Positions 8,670-16,776 of a DNA stretch of 64,000 nt are shown piece after piece. Position 1 is the first letter of the stretch, and every line of letters starts with the position of its first letter. The translations under genes were made by a program, and so were the position numbers. The notes under the pieces were generated by a model, which worked only from the letters and a program-made list of their open reading frames with translations, made no database searches and was not told where the DNA came from. Location: contig REEK01000097.1 of the NCBI GenBank assembly GCA_007695115.1, positions 1-64,000 of the forward strand, in the 5' to 3' direction. Source of the stretch: Sphaerobacteraceae bacterium. GTDB lineage: Bacteria; Chloroflexota; Chloroflexia; Thermomicrobiales; Thermomicrobiaceae.

Positions 8670-9596
8670 ATGTCAGAGACATCGGAAGATCGGCCGGTGC
8701 AACGCTCCCAAACGGAATCTGGATCTTCGGAACTGGCCAGACTGCAGACCAATCAGCGGTCAGAGTTTCGTCGCGCCCTGAACCGGTTCATGCGATACCG
8801 GGCCGGGCTCGTCGGACTCGGATTCATCGTGATCCTGACAATACTCGCAATCTTTCCGATGGTCTTTGCCCCGGAAAATCCGACCGAGATTTTCCCTGGA
8901 ATGCGCGGGGCGTCACCGTCGTCTGACTTCTGGCTTGGAAACGACCATGTGGGCAGAGATGTTCTCAGCCGGACGATCTGGGGAGCCCAGACGGCTCTCC
9001 TCGTCGGTGTGCTCGCCACCACAATTACGGCAGTCCTCGGGGTTGCCATTGGAGCCATTGCCGGCTATTTCGGTGGCTGGACAGACTCGATACTGTCACG
9101 CTTGATCGATACCGTCATGGCGGTGCCGCTGCTGGCGATCCTGCTGGTACTGGCTGCTGTCCTTGGGCCGAGCCTGAGGAACGTGATTCTTATCATCGGG
9201 GCGTTAGTCTGGACACAGTTTGCTCGCGTTGTGCGGGCAGACATGATGAGCCTGCGGGAACGTGATTACGTTCTGGCTGCCAGAGCCATTGGTGCAAAGG
9301 CGCCCCGGCTGATCATGCGGCATATGCTGCCGAACATCCTTGGGCCAGTCATCGTGATGTTCACGCTCGGTATCGGGAGCATCATCATTCTGGAAGCCGC
9401 GCTATCGTTCCTAGGTCTCGGGGTTCAACCGCCGACACCATCCTGGGGGCGCTCCCTCTCGGACGCACGGCCGCACATCATGCGATTCCCGCACATGGCG
9501 ATCGTGCCCGGCGTGATGATCACGCTGACCGTGCTGGCCTTCAACCTGATCGGTGATGGGCTACGAGACGCGCTCGACCCACGCCAGCGCGAGTAG
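8670..9596 (+). CDS. ABC transporter permease, DppC type, module 2
   Basis: A 308-residue partner permease with a hydrophilic N-terminus, the SEFRRALNRFMRYRAGLVG motif, about six membrane segments, the EAA loop RERDYVLAARAIGA, and the end GDGLRDALDPRQRE. AGGGGGGAC precedes the ATG. It is paralogous to the gene at 4320. A terminator-like hairpin follows at 9655, so the peptidase gene beyond may be only partly co-transcribed. Confidence 0.93.
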   Translation: MSETSEDRPVQRSQTESGSSELARLQTNQRSEFRRALNRFMRYRAGLVGLGFIVILTILAIFPMVFAPENPTEIFPGMRGASPSSDFWLGNDHVGRDVLSRTIWGAQTALLVGVLATTITAVLGVAIGAIAGYFGGWTDSILSRLIDTVMAVPLLAILLVLAAVLGPSLRNVILIIGALVWTQFARVVRADMMSLRERDYVLAARAIGAKAPRLIMRHMLPNILGPVIVMFTLGIGSIIILEAALSFLGLGVQPPTPSWGRSLSDARPHIMRFPHMAIVPGVMITLTVLAFNLIGDGLRDALDPRQRE

Positions 9597-9654
9597 GACG
9601 AGTAGTTCGGAACGAGCTACCGTTTGCACAAGCGGAAAAGTCATGCGAAAACAG

Positions 9655-9690
9655 ACGAGAGGGCCATCTTGGTCCTCTCGTTCGCGTTTA
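9655..9690 (+). terminator. Terminator-like hairpin after ABC module 2
   Basis: An 11-bp stem with one G-T pair (9655-9665 with 9671-9681, 5-nt loop) is followed by TCGCGTTT. The short T-run makes it a weak or partial terminator ahead of the M81 peptidase gene. Confidence 0.55.
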
Positions 9691-9720
9691 CTACGACTCA
9701 TAGCGAAAGGGGTCATCGCA

Positions 9721-11226
9721 ATGCGTGTCGCAATCGGTGGCATCAGCCACGAGAGCAGCACCTTCTCCACCGTTCCAACCACATTGCAGCATTTCTACGA
9801 GCGCGGCTACCATGAGGCAGACGACCTCATGAGCGCCTTTACCGGCACAAAATCTGCCCTCGGCGGGTTCATCGATGCGGCACAGGTCGCTGGCTACGAC
9901 GTTGTCCCGACGATGATGGCCTCCGCCGTTCCAGCCGGGCCGGTTACCGCCGAAGCAACCGAAACGCTGACGAAGCGACTGGCCGAGATGATTCAACAGG
10001 TCAAAGACACCGGGCCGCTCGATGGCGTTTTGCTCTCCCTGCACGGAGCGATGGTCTCCGAGCTCGATGACGATGGCGAGAGCTACATCGTACGAAAGGT
10101 CCGGGAGGTCGTCGGACCAGACCTGCCGGTAATCGTCGAACTCGATCTTCACGGCAACATCACCCAGGAGCTGGTCGATCTCGCCTCGGTCTGCGTTGCC
10201 TACGATGAGTATCCGCACACCGATCCCTACGAGCGCGGCTACGAGGCCGGAATTCACATGGCGGAGATCGTCCGTGGTGGCAAGAAGCCGACCCCGGTCA
10301 TCGTCAAGGTCCCGCTCTTGACCGCCATCCAGCGTCAGCACACCCACGCTGAGCCGATGCTGACCTTCAAGCGGCTGGCTCGGGAGATCGAGCACGAGCG
10401 CGGCATCATGAACGTCAGCTACCTGCCCGGCTTCCCGTTTGCCGACATCGCGCCGACCAACTTCAGCATCATCGTCACCGCTGATAACGACGAAGCACAT
10501 GCCCGGGACGCCGCCAACCGGCTCGCGACCTACCTCTGGAGCATCAAGGACGAGTTCCGGGTGGAGCCAAAGCCGGTCGATCTGGCGGTTACCGACGCCA
10601 TGAAGAGCAGCGTCAAGCCGATCGTGCTGGCCGACATCAGCGACAACCCGGGTGGTGGTGGACCGGCCGACGGCACCGTTCTGCTCGAAGCATTGCTCCG
10701 GCTCGGTGCCACCAACACTGCACTGGTGCCGATGGTCGATCCGGAATCGGTGAAAGCAGCCCAGGCAGCTGGCGAGGGCAATCCCGTCCAGCTCAAGCTC
10801 GGCGCGAAAGTCGACAATATGCACGGCGAACCGCTCGATGTCTCCGGAACCGTGGTCCGTCTCACCGACGGCAAATTCGTCCACACCGGTCCGATGAACA
10901 CCGGCGTGCAGGTCGATCTGGGCGATACCGCGGTGGTCGAACTGGACGGCCAGAACGGCGGCAAGGTCAAGGTTGTGGTGACGTCACTGCGCTACCAGCC
11001 GACCGATCTGGAAGTCCTGCGATCCCAGGGAATCGAGCCAACCGAGCAACAGATCCTGGTGGTGAAGTCTTCTGTTCATTTCCGTGCCGCATTCACGCCG
11101 ATTGCCGCGGAGATCGTGGAAGTCAACACACCCGGTCTGACGAACCCGGACCTGACCTTGCTCGAGTATCACAAGCTGGCGCGCCCGATCTATCCGTTCG
11201 ATGCAGACATGACCTGGGAGCCGTAA
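9721..11226 (+). CDS. M81 family metallopeptidase (MlrC-like)
   Basis: A 501-residue protein of the M81/microcystinase C family, named for MlrC, which opens linearised microcystin and small peptides in a zinc-dependent way. It opens MRVAIGGISHESSTFS, typical of the family. Asp142-x-His144 lies in LDLHGN and His166 in DEYPHTDPYERG; the 22-residue spacing between the two His agrees with what I recall of MlrC's metal site. A longer frame begins upstream at 9553, inside the permease gene, but ATG 9721 has GAAAGGGG at the right distance. Its position after a peptide transporter suggests it processes imported small peptides or amides; no cyanotoxin link is implied. Confidence 0.88.
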   Translation: MRVAIGGISHESSTFSTVPTTLQHFYERGYHEADDLMSAFTGTKSALGGFIDAAQVAGYDVVPTMMASAVPAGPVTAEATETLTKRLAEMIQQVKDTGPLDGVLLSLHGAMVSELDDDGESYIVRKVREVVGPDLPVIVELDLHGNITQELVDLASVCVAYDEYPHTDPYERGYEAGIHMAEIVRGGKKPTPVIVKVPLLTAIQRQHTHAEPMLTFKRLAREIEHERGIMNVSYLPGFPFADIAPTNFSIIVTADNDEAHARDAANRLATYLWSIKDEFRVEPKPVDLAVTDAMKSSVKPIVLADISDNPGGGGPADGTVLLEALLRLGATNTALVPMVDPESVKAAQAAGEGNPVQLKLGAKVDNMHGEPLDVSGTVVRLTDGKFVHTGPMNTGVQVDLGDTAVVELDGQNGGKVKVVVTSLRYQPTDLEVLRSQGIEPTEQQILVVKSSVHFRAAFTPIAAEIVEVNTPGLTNPDLTLLEYHKLARPIYPFDADMTWEP

Positions 11227-11244
11227 CAGAGCCCCCGATTGGCC

Positions 11245-11325
11245 CGATGTAGGGGCGCACGCCCCCGGTGCGCCCGATATTCGCACGCAGGCCCCCGGTC
11301 GACAGAGGCGTCGACCCCTACATCG
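11245..11325. repeat. Interspersed palindrome family A, copy 1
   Basis: The ends are inverted repeats (CGATGTAGGGG at 11245-11255, CCCCTACATCG at 11315-11325). Inside are two successive hairpins (first stem 11253-11260 with 11268-11275). Copies 2 and 3 are at 12749 and 63493. Each is followed shortly by a family B palindrome. Confidence 0.75.
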
Positions 11326-11361
11326 ATCGCAGATTAGACGTTGATTGCCGCCCTCTCGTCT

Positions 11362-11402
11362 CCCCCTTTCCCGGAATTGGGAGAGGGGTCGGGGTGAGGG
11401 CC
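11362..11402 (+). repeat. Interspersed palindrome family B, copy 1
   Basis: A degenerate copy of the unit CCCCTCTCCCA-NNNN-TGGGAGAGGGG followed by a G-rich tail ending GGTGAGGGCC. It ends 16 bases before the next start codon, so it lies in the leader of the CapA-like gene. Four other copies occur in the window. Confidence 0.7.
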
Positions 11403-11418
11403 CTGAAAGGACTTATCC

Positions 11419-12726
11419 ATGCCGCGTGAAATCACCGTGACCGCAACCGGAGACTCGCTCATATCCCGCCGGATGCCCGAGTATCGAGACGCCGAGTACC
11501 AGCAGATGCTCCAGTTGATTCGCTCTGCCGACGTCGCCTTCACCAACACCGAAATCGTGATGAGCAACTTCGAGGGCTCGCCAGTGGTCGATAGTGGCGG
11601 CGGCAATATCTCCACCGATCCGCGCATGGCGGCCGACATCCGGCGGATGGGCTTCAACCTCACTGCCTTCGCCAACAACCACACCCTCAATTACGGCGAG
11701 CACGGCTGCCTGGAAACCCTGCGCGTGCTGCGAGAGAACGATTTCGCCGTCGCCGGTGCTGGCAAACACCTGGCTGAAGCCCGACGGCCGGCCTATCTGG
11801 ATACCGCCAGCGGCCGCGTCGGGCTCATGGGTTGCGCCTCGACCTTCGGCGCTGGCCAGCATGCCGGAGAGCAGCGCCCGGACGTATCGGGCCGACCCGG
11901 CGTCAACCCGCAGCGATATGACCGGCTCTTCGTGGTCGATCAGGAGCACTACGACGCTATCAAGCGCGTCGCCGAGAAGACCGGTGCCGAGAAATGGCGC
12001 CAGTGGCGTGTCGATATGGGCTTCGGGCAGCCACCGAAGCGTGATGGCGAGCTGGTACTGGCCGATCGCTCCTTCATCGTCGGTGACGAATTCGACATTC
12101 GCACGGAACCGCACGAGAAAGACCTGGCTGGCAACACGAAATCAGTCAGCGATGCAGCATCCGTCTCGCATCTGACCATTGCCAGCATCCATGCCCACGA
12201 ACCGAAGAATGAGATGTGGGAAGCAGCCGACTTCATCCCGGAGTTCGCCCGTGCCTGCATCGATGCCGGTGCCGATATGGTGGTCGGCCACGGCCCGCAC
12301 ATGCTTCGAGGGCTGGAGATCTACAAGGGTAAGCCGATCTTCTACTCACTCGGCAACTTCATCTTCCAGCACGAGACCGTCCAGCACATGCCAGCCGATG
12401 ACTACACATCGCTGGCGGTCGATCCATCGGCCAGCGCCGTTGAGCTGTTTCAACACGTCAGCGCCAACGGAACCCGCAGTTTCGTATCGAAGGATCCGTA
12501 CTGGGAGACCGTGCTGCCGATGGTCAAATTCGTCGATGGCGAGCTGTCCGAGATCAAGCTGCATCCGTTGTCACTCGGCCCGGGGCAGCCAATCCCGGAT
12601 CGCGGTGTCCCACGAATGGCAACACCCGATCACGGCCAGAAGATCCTGGAGTGGATGGCCGAACTGTCGAAGCCATACGGCACCGACATCACCATCGACC
12701 GCGCAACCGGCATCGTCAAGCTGTAG
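11419..12726 (+). CDS. CapA family metallophosphoesterase-like protein
   Basis: A 435-residue member of the CapA/PGA_cap family, the calcineurin-like fold found in poly-gamma-glutamate capsule synthesis proteins. Visible family blocks are VTATGDSLISRR near the N-terminus, FTNTEIV, FANNHTLNYG (metal-binding Asn-His), ASIHAHE, and GADMVVGHGPHMLRGLEIY ... FYSLGNFIF near residues 290-315. There is no signal peptide or membrane anchor, unlike classical CapA. GAAAGGA precedes the ATG. It lies after the M81 peptidase and transporters, so a role in processing peptide-like substrates is possible but unproven. Confidence 0.85.
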   Translation: MPREITVTATGDSLISRRMPEYRDAEYQQMLQLIRSADVAFTNTEIVMSNFEGSPVVDSGGGNISTDPRMAADIRRMGFNLTAFANNHTLNYGEHGCLETLRVLRENDFAVAGAGKHLAEARRPAYLDTASGRVGLMGCASTFGAGQHAGEQRPDVSGRPGVNPQRYDRLFVVDQEHYDAIKRVAEKTGAEKWRQWRVDMGFGQPPKRDGELVLADRSFIVGDEFDIRTEPHEKDLAGNTKSVSDAASVSHLTIASIHAHEPKNEMWEAADFIPEFARACIDAGADMVVGHGPHMLRGLEIYKGKPIFYSLGNFIFQHETVQHMPADDYTSLAVDPSASAVELFQHVSANGTRSFVSKDPYWETVLPMVKFVDGELSEIKLHPLSLGPGQPIPDRGVPRMATPDHGQKILEWMAELSKPYGTDITIDRATGIVKL

Positions 12727-12748
12727 GCAATGGGACCCAGTTCAAGCC

Positions 12749-12828
12749 CGATGTAGGGGTCGACGCCCCTGTCGACCCGGGGCCTGCGTGCGAACATGGG
12801 GCGTACAGGGTCGTACGCCCCTACATGA
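12749..12828. repeat. Interspersed palindrome family A, copy 2
   Basis: Terminal inverted repeats ATGTAGGGG (12751-12759) and CCCCTACAT (12818-12826) enclose two perfect hairpins: GGGTCGAC/GTCGACCC and GGGGCGTAC/GTACGCCCC. The stem bases differ from copy 1, but pairing is kept. Confidence 0.75.
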
Positions 12829-12856
12829 TCCACGACACCGCCCCAACGCATTCTCT

Positions 12857-12896
12857 CCCCTCTCCTAGTTTTGGGAGAGGGGTCGGGGGTGAGGGC
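12857..12896 (+). repeat. Interspersed palindrome family B, copy 2
   Basis: CCCCTCTCC and its partner GGGAGAGGGG flank a short loop, followed by TCGGGGGTGAGGGC. It lies 28 bases after family A copy 2, in the same A-then-B order as at 11245-11402. Confidence 0.75.
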
Positions 12897-12925
12897 TGTC
12901 GAAATCGGTAGAGGCCAGCCCGTGA

Positions 12926-14170
12926 ATGACCCCGGACCGTATACTTTCAGGTCGACGGTTCGTCCGCTGCACCGGAATCGATGGCCCCGTGATCGCTCCC
13001 GCTCCACAATCGGCACCCATCGGCGTCTACATCCATGTCCCGTACTGTGCCCGCATCTGCCCATACTGCGATTTCAATGTCTATGCCCGGCATCAGAACG
13101 AGCATGGCGATTATGTCGAGTCACTACTTGCCGAGATCGACCTCATCGCCAGACAGGAACCCGATCGGGAGATCGCCACGATCTTCATCGGCGGGGGAAC
13201 GCCGTCGCTATTGCCATCGGATGACATCGGCCGAATGCTGGATCGGCTCAGCAGCCAGTTCTCGATTGACCACAACGCAGAAATCACCATGGAAGCCAAT
13301 CCCGAAGGGCTGGAAGCCGATTACCTGAGGAACCTGCGACGTTCTGGCATCAATCGTCTGAGCATCGGCATTCAGACCCACCAGGCGCGCGGCTTGAAGG
13401 TCCTCGGCCGGGCACACAAACCGGAGACACCGATCCGCGGCATTGCCGCCGCCCGGGACGCCGGATTCGACAACCTGAGTCTCGATTTCATCTTCGGCTG
13501 GCCGGGTCAGACCGATGAAGACTGGGCACACGATCTCGACACGATCCTGGAGATCAACCCCGAGCATGCCTCGATGTACTCGCTGATCATCGAGCCGAAC
13601 ACGCCCTATCAGACGGCGGTCGATCGCGGCATTCTGGTGCCGGTCGATGACGAGCGTGTCTCCGGAATGTATGAAGCAACGCTGGATCGAATGGCCGCGG
13701 CTGGCTGGGATCACTACGAGATCTCCAACTGGGCACGCACGCCGGAGTATCGCTCGCGCCACAACCTGATCTACTGGCGCAATGCCGAGTACATCGCCCT
13801 CGGCCCCGGTGCTCACGGCCATCTGAACGGCGAGCGCTACAGCAATATCCGGTTACCGGCGAACTACATGAAGTCGATCGGGGCTGGAACGCTGCCGATC
13901 GCGGAAACCGAAGCAATCGCTCAGACAACTGCCATCGCCGAGACGATGATGCTCGGATTGCGACTCACCACCGATGGCGTCTCCGCGTCCGCTTTCCAGC
14001 AGCGTCACGGGCTGGCAATGACGTCGATCTATGGCGAGACCATCGAATTTCTCCGGTCGATCAACATGCTGGAGTGGCACGGTGATTCGCTGCGTCTGAC
14101 GCGCTCTGGATTGTTGATCGCCAACGAAGTGGCCGAGCGATTCCTCGATCCCGTGCTGCCCGGTCGTTAG
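12926..14170 (+). CDS. hemW: HemW-like radical SAM protein
   Basis: A 414-residue homologue of HemW, once annotated as oxygen-independent coproporphyrinogen III oxidase and now regarded as a heme-binding chaperone for respiratory enzymes. The radical SAM cluster motif is Cys41-x3-Cys45-x2-Cys48 in YCARICPYC. Then come the GGGTPSLL SAM motif, EANPEGL, RLSIGIQT and the HemW C-terminal domain. HemW and true HemN are told apart by the N-terminus and by residues I cannot test here. Two starts are possible: ATG 12926 and GTG 12989. Neither has a strong ribosome-binding site; the later one would give a length closer to typical HemW. Confidence 0.88.
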   Translation: MTPDRILSGRRFVRCTGIDGPVIAPAPQSAPIGVYIHVPYCARICPYCDFNVYARHQNEHGDYVESLLAEIDLIARQEPDREIATIFIGGGTPSLLPSDDIGRMLDRLSSQFSIDHNAEITMEANPEGLEADYLRNLRRSGINRLSIGIQTHQARGLKVLGRAHKPETPIRGIAAARDAGFDNLSLDFIFGWPGQTDEDWAHDLDTILEINPEHASMYSLIIEPNTPYQTAVDRGILVPVDDERVSGMYEATLDRMAAAGWDHYEISNWARTPEYRSRHNLIYWRNAEYIALGPGAHGHLNGERYSNIRLPANYMKSIGAGTLPIAETEAIAQTTAIAETMMLGLRLTTDGVSASAFQQRHGLAMTSIYGETIEFLRSINMLEWHGDSLRLTRSGLLIANEVAERFLDPVLPGR

Positions 14171-14300
14171 CACGTCACCGAACGAGAACCTCATCAGAGA
14201 TTCTTGACACCACACTTGATTCCCGCCACAATAGACAACACTACAAATCAGGCAACAATCACGCACACGTATGATCGGTCACCCACACAGGGAGGCAGTC

Positions 14301-15122
14301 ATGGTTCACGATCAGGATACCTTGCTGACCCGGGTTCCCTCTCGAGACGGAACCGAGATCGGCTACTTCTCGACCGGAACGGGGCCTCCGCTTCTGCTCG
14401 TCCATGGCAGTCTCGGCGACCACACACGGTGGGACGCGCTCAGGCCCCATCTGGAGCCTCATTTCACCGTGCACGCAATGGACCGTCGCGGACGTGGTGC
14501 CAGCGGGGACAGTCCGGATTACCGGATCGAGCGAGAGTATGAAGATGTCGCCGCAGTCATCGACTCTATCGCCGAATCTGCTGGCACTCCAGTCGATGTC
14601 TATTGCAGTTCGTATGGCGGGCTATGCACGTTCGGCGCGACATCGATGACCTCGAACATCCGCCGCCTGGCCCTCTATGAGGCGTGGCCCGCAATTGATC
14701 CGCAGCAGATGGCGGAGTCACCCGAACAGCTGAAGCAGCTCGATGATCTGCTGGCGAAGGGGGACAGAGAGGCTGCGCTGGTATTTGCCTATCGAAAAGT
14801 GCTCGGGATGTCCGATGACCAGTTGGAGTTGCTTCGCTCCCAGCCTGCCTGGCCAGCTCGCCTCGCTGCAGCACACACGATTCCCCGCGAAGCACGCGCA
14901 TTCGGTCAGGTTGCGTTCGATCCCAACCAGGCGAACAAGATCACGGTGCCTACGCTTCTCCTCATCGGTACAGAGAGTCCCGTCTGGGGGCCGCAGGCCA
15001 GCGAAGTAGCGGCTGCATTGCCCGACGCCCGCATCGCGGTACTCGAAGGACAGGGGCACGTTGCCGACCTCATGGCTCCTGAACTCGTCGCCGGGGCGCT
15101 ACTGCCGTTCCTGCTCGAGTAA
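14301..15122 (+). CDS. Alpha/beta hydrolase
   Basis: A 273-residue alpha/beta-hydrolase-fold enzyme. The oxyanion region LLLVHGSLGDHTRW, the DRRGRGASG loop, and a C-terminal catalytic His in EGQGHVADLMAPE are visible. The nucleophile elbow reads C102-S-S104-Y-G106-G, so the first Gly of the usual G-x-S-x-G is replaced by Cys. Ser104 is the likely nucleophile. AGGGAGG at 14288-14294 selects ATG 14301 over the in-frame ATG at 14271. The substrate is unknown. A perfect 10-bp hairpin follows the gene. Confidence 0.85.
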   Translation: MVHDQDTLLTRVPSRDGTEIGYFSTGTGPPLLLVHGSLGDHTRWDALRPHLEPHFTVHAMDRRGRGASGDSPDYRIEREYEDVAAVIDSIAESAGTPVDVYCSSYGGLCTFGATSMTSNIRRLALYEAWPAIDPQQMAESPEQLKQLDDLLAKGDREAALVFAYRKVLGMSDDQLELLRSQPAWPARLAAAHTIPREARAFGQVAFDPNQANKITVPTLLLIGTESPVWGPQASEVAAALPDARIAVLEGQGHVADLMAPELVAGALLPFLLE

Positions 15123-15182
15123 GCCAGCGCTGCGTCAGATCATCACCACTCCCGGTCGACACCTGACGCTTGCCAATCCCCA

Positions 15183-15206
15183 ATTCCTGACCCACAGGTC
15201 AGGAAT
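15183..15206 (+). terminator. Hairpin after the alpha/beta hydrolase
   Basis: A perfect 10-bp stem (15183-15192 with 15197-15206) with 4-nt loop CACA. It is followed by CTCTCGTTGTG rather than a clean U-tract, so termination is plausible but not certain. Confidence 0.45.
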
Positions 15207-15247
15207 CTCTCGTTGTGCCACCCGAACACATAACTGTGCGGCTGTTT

Positions 15248-15276
15248 CTGACATTCCTGCGCCGCTGGGCTAGAAT
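15248..15276 (+). promoter_or_regulatory. Sigma70-type promoter of the nucleotidyltransferase gene
   Basis: CTGACA at 15248-15253 and TAGAAT at 15271-15276 are 17 bases apart, 62 bases ahead of the ATG at 15338. Confidence 0.6.
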
Positions 15277-15337
15277 CGAAACGGGTCAATGTCGGCCTGA
15301 ATGATTCGGCCGCTATGAGAGGAACGCTGACATTCGC

Positions 15338-16747
15338 ATGCAGGAAGACCTGACCACGCTCGCGCTCCGGAACTTGCCGGCGCCAATGCAGACCGTTACC
15401 AGCGCACTGGCACAAGCATTTGCCAGTCATGATCGGCAACTGTTCCTTGTTGGTGGCTCGGTTCGGGATCTCCTGCTCGGCAATATCGCCGCGGATCTCG
15501 ACTTTACGACCGATGCCCGGCCGAAAGAGACGCTGGAAATCGGCGAAGCTGCCGGTGCCACCAGCACTTATACCGTCGGAGAGCGTTTCGGCACCGTCGG
15601 CCTGGTTTTCGGCGAACAGGTGGTTGAAATCACCACATTCCGGTCAGAAACTTACCCGACCAGTGATCGACGACCAGTTGTCGAGTTCGGCGATTCGATC
15701 GACGGCGATCTCTCCCGGCGCGATTTCACGATCAACGCAATCGCTGTGGATGCGATCACCGGCGCATTGATCGATCCGTTCGATGGCCGCCGGCATCTCG
15801 AAGGTCGGCGCATCGAAGCCGTTGGCGACGCACCTTCCCGGTTTGCCGAGGATCCGCTGCGTATTCTCAGAGCCGCCAGATTTGCGTCCCAACTCGGGTT
15901 CGATGTCGAGCCGGAAACCCGCAGTGCAATGGCCCAACTTGCCTATCGATTGCCAGACATCAGCACCGAACGTATTGCCGCCGAGCTGAATCGCTTGCTG
16001 ATCGGTATCGCCCCATCCAACGGTATGCAACTGATGCGGGATACCGGCGTGCTCCAGTTCACGATTCCGGAGCTAATGGATATTGCTCATGATGAGATCC
16101 AGGGACGCCACAAAGATATCTGGGATCACACGATGCAGGTGCTGGACAAAACGCCACCACGGCTTGCCGTCCGCTGGGCAGCCCTGCTGCACGACGCTGG
16201 CAAGCCGCGCACCCGTTCGATGGATTCGGACGGAGAGGTCCACTTCTTCGGCCACGAGCGCGTCGGTGCCGATATGGCCCGACGGACACTTCGCCGCCTG
16301 ACCCAGGAGCGCAACCTGACAAAGCGAGTCAGCCGACTCGTCGATCTCCATCTGCGCCCGGCCGGGTACGACGACAGCTGGACCGATAGCGCCGTTCGCC
16401 GGCTGATGGTCGAAGTCGGTGATGAACTGGACGATCTGCTCGATCTGGCCGCGGCCGACGTCACCTCAGCCCGGGAGCATCGGCAACGGGACGCATCCCG
16501 CAGAAATCAGGGCCTGCGAGCGCAAATCGCCCGGGTTCGGGAAGAGGCGGAGCTGGACCAGCTGCAGAGCCCGATCGATGGCAACGATCTGATGGCAGCG
16601 TTCGACCGAAAACCGGGTCGCTGGATCGCCACGGTCAAGGATCAGCTCCGAGAGATGGTTATTGACGGCGAGCTACGGCACGACGATAAAGAACGCGCAA
16701 TGGAGATCGCTCGCGAACTGGTCGCAGGTCTCGACGACGAAAGTTAA
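15338..16747 (+). CDS. CCA tRNA nucleotidyltransferase / poly(A) polymerase family protein
   Basis: A 469-residue class II nucleotidyltransferase. The head domain shows LVGGSVRDLLLG (about residues 37-48) and the catalytic D-L-D pair soon after. Then come RRDFTINAIAVD, the EDPLRILRAARFASQLGF nucleotide-recognition region, and a C-terminal HD domain with LLHDAGKP near residue 285. The family adds CCA to tRNA 3' ends or A tails to RNA; sequence alone does not separate CCA-adding from A-adding activity here. The HD domain fits a CCA-adding enzyme with phosphohydrolase function. GAGAGGA lies about 17 bases before the ATG, rather far. Confidence 0.88.
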   Translation: MQEDLTTLALRNLPAPMQTVTSALAQAFASHDRQLFLVGGSVRDLLLGNIAADLDFTTDARPKETLEIGEAAGATSTYTVGERFGTVGLVFGEQVVEITTFRSETYPTSDRRPVVEFGDSIDGDLSRRDFTINAIAVDAITGALIDPFDGRRHLEGRRIEAVGDAPSRFAEDPLRILRAARFASQLGFDVEPETRSAMAQLAYRLPDISTERIAAELNRLLIGIAPSNGMQLMRDTGVLQFTIPELMDIAHDEIQGRHKDIWDHTMQVLDKTPPRLAVRWAALLHDAGKPRTRSMDSDGEVHFFGHERVGADMARRTLRRLTQERNLTKRVSRLVDLHLRPAGYDDSWTDSAVRRLMVEVGDELDDLLDLAAADVTSAREHRQRDASRRNQGLRAQIARVREEAELDQLQSPIDGNDLMAAFDRKPGRWIATVKDQLREMVIDGELRHDDKERAMEIARELVAGLDDES

Positions 16748-16776
16748 CTGACTGAACCCGGAGGAAGTGGACACCG

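Noticed and set aside
9553-9720. 56-codon N-terminal extension of the M81 peptidase
   Set aside because: It overlaps the permease gene in another frame and is not family-like. ATG 9721 has a good ribosome-binding site and starts the conserved N-terminus.
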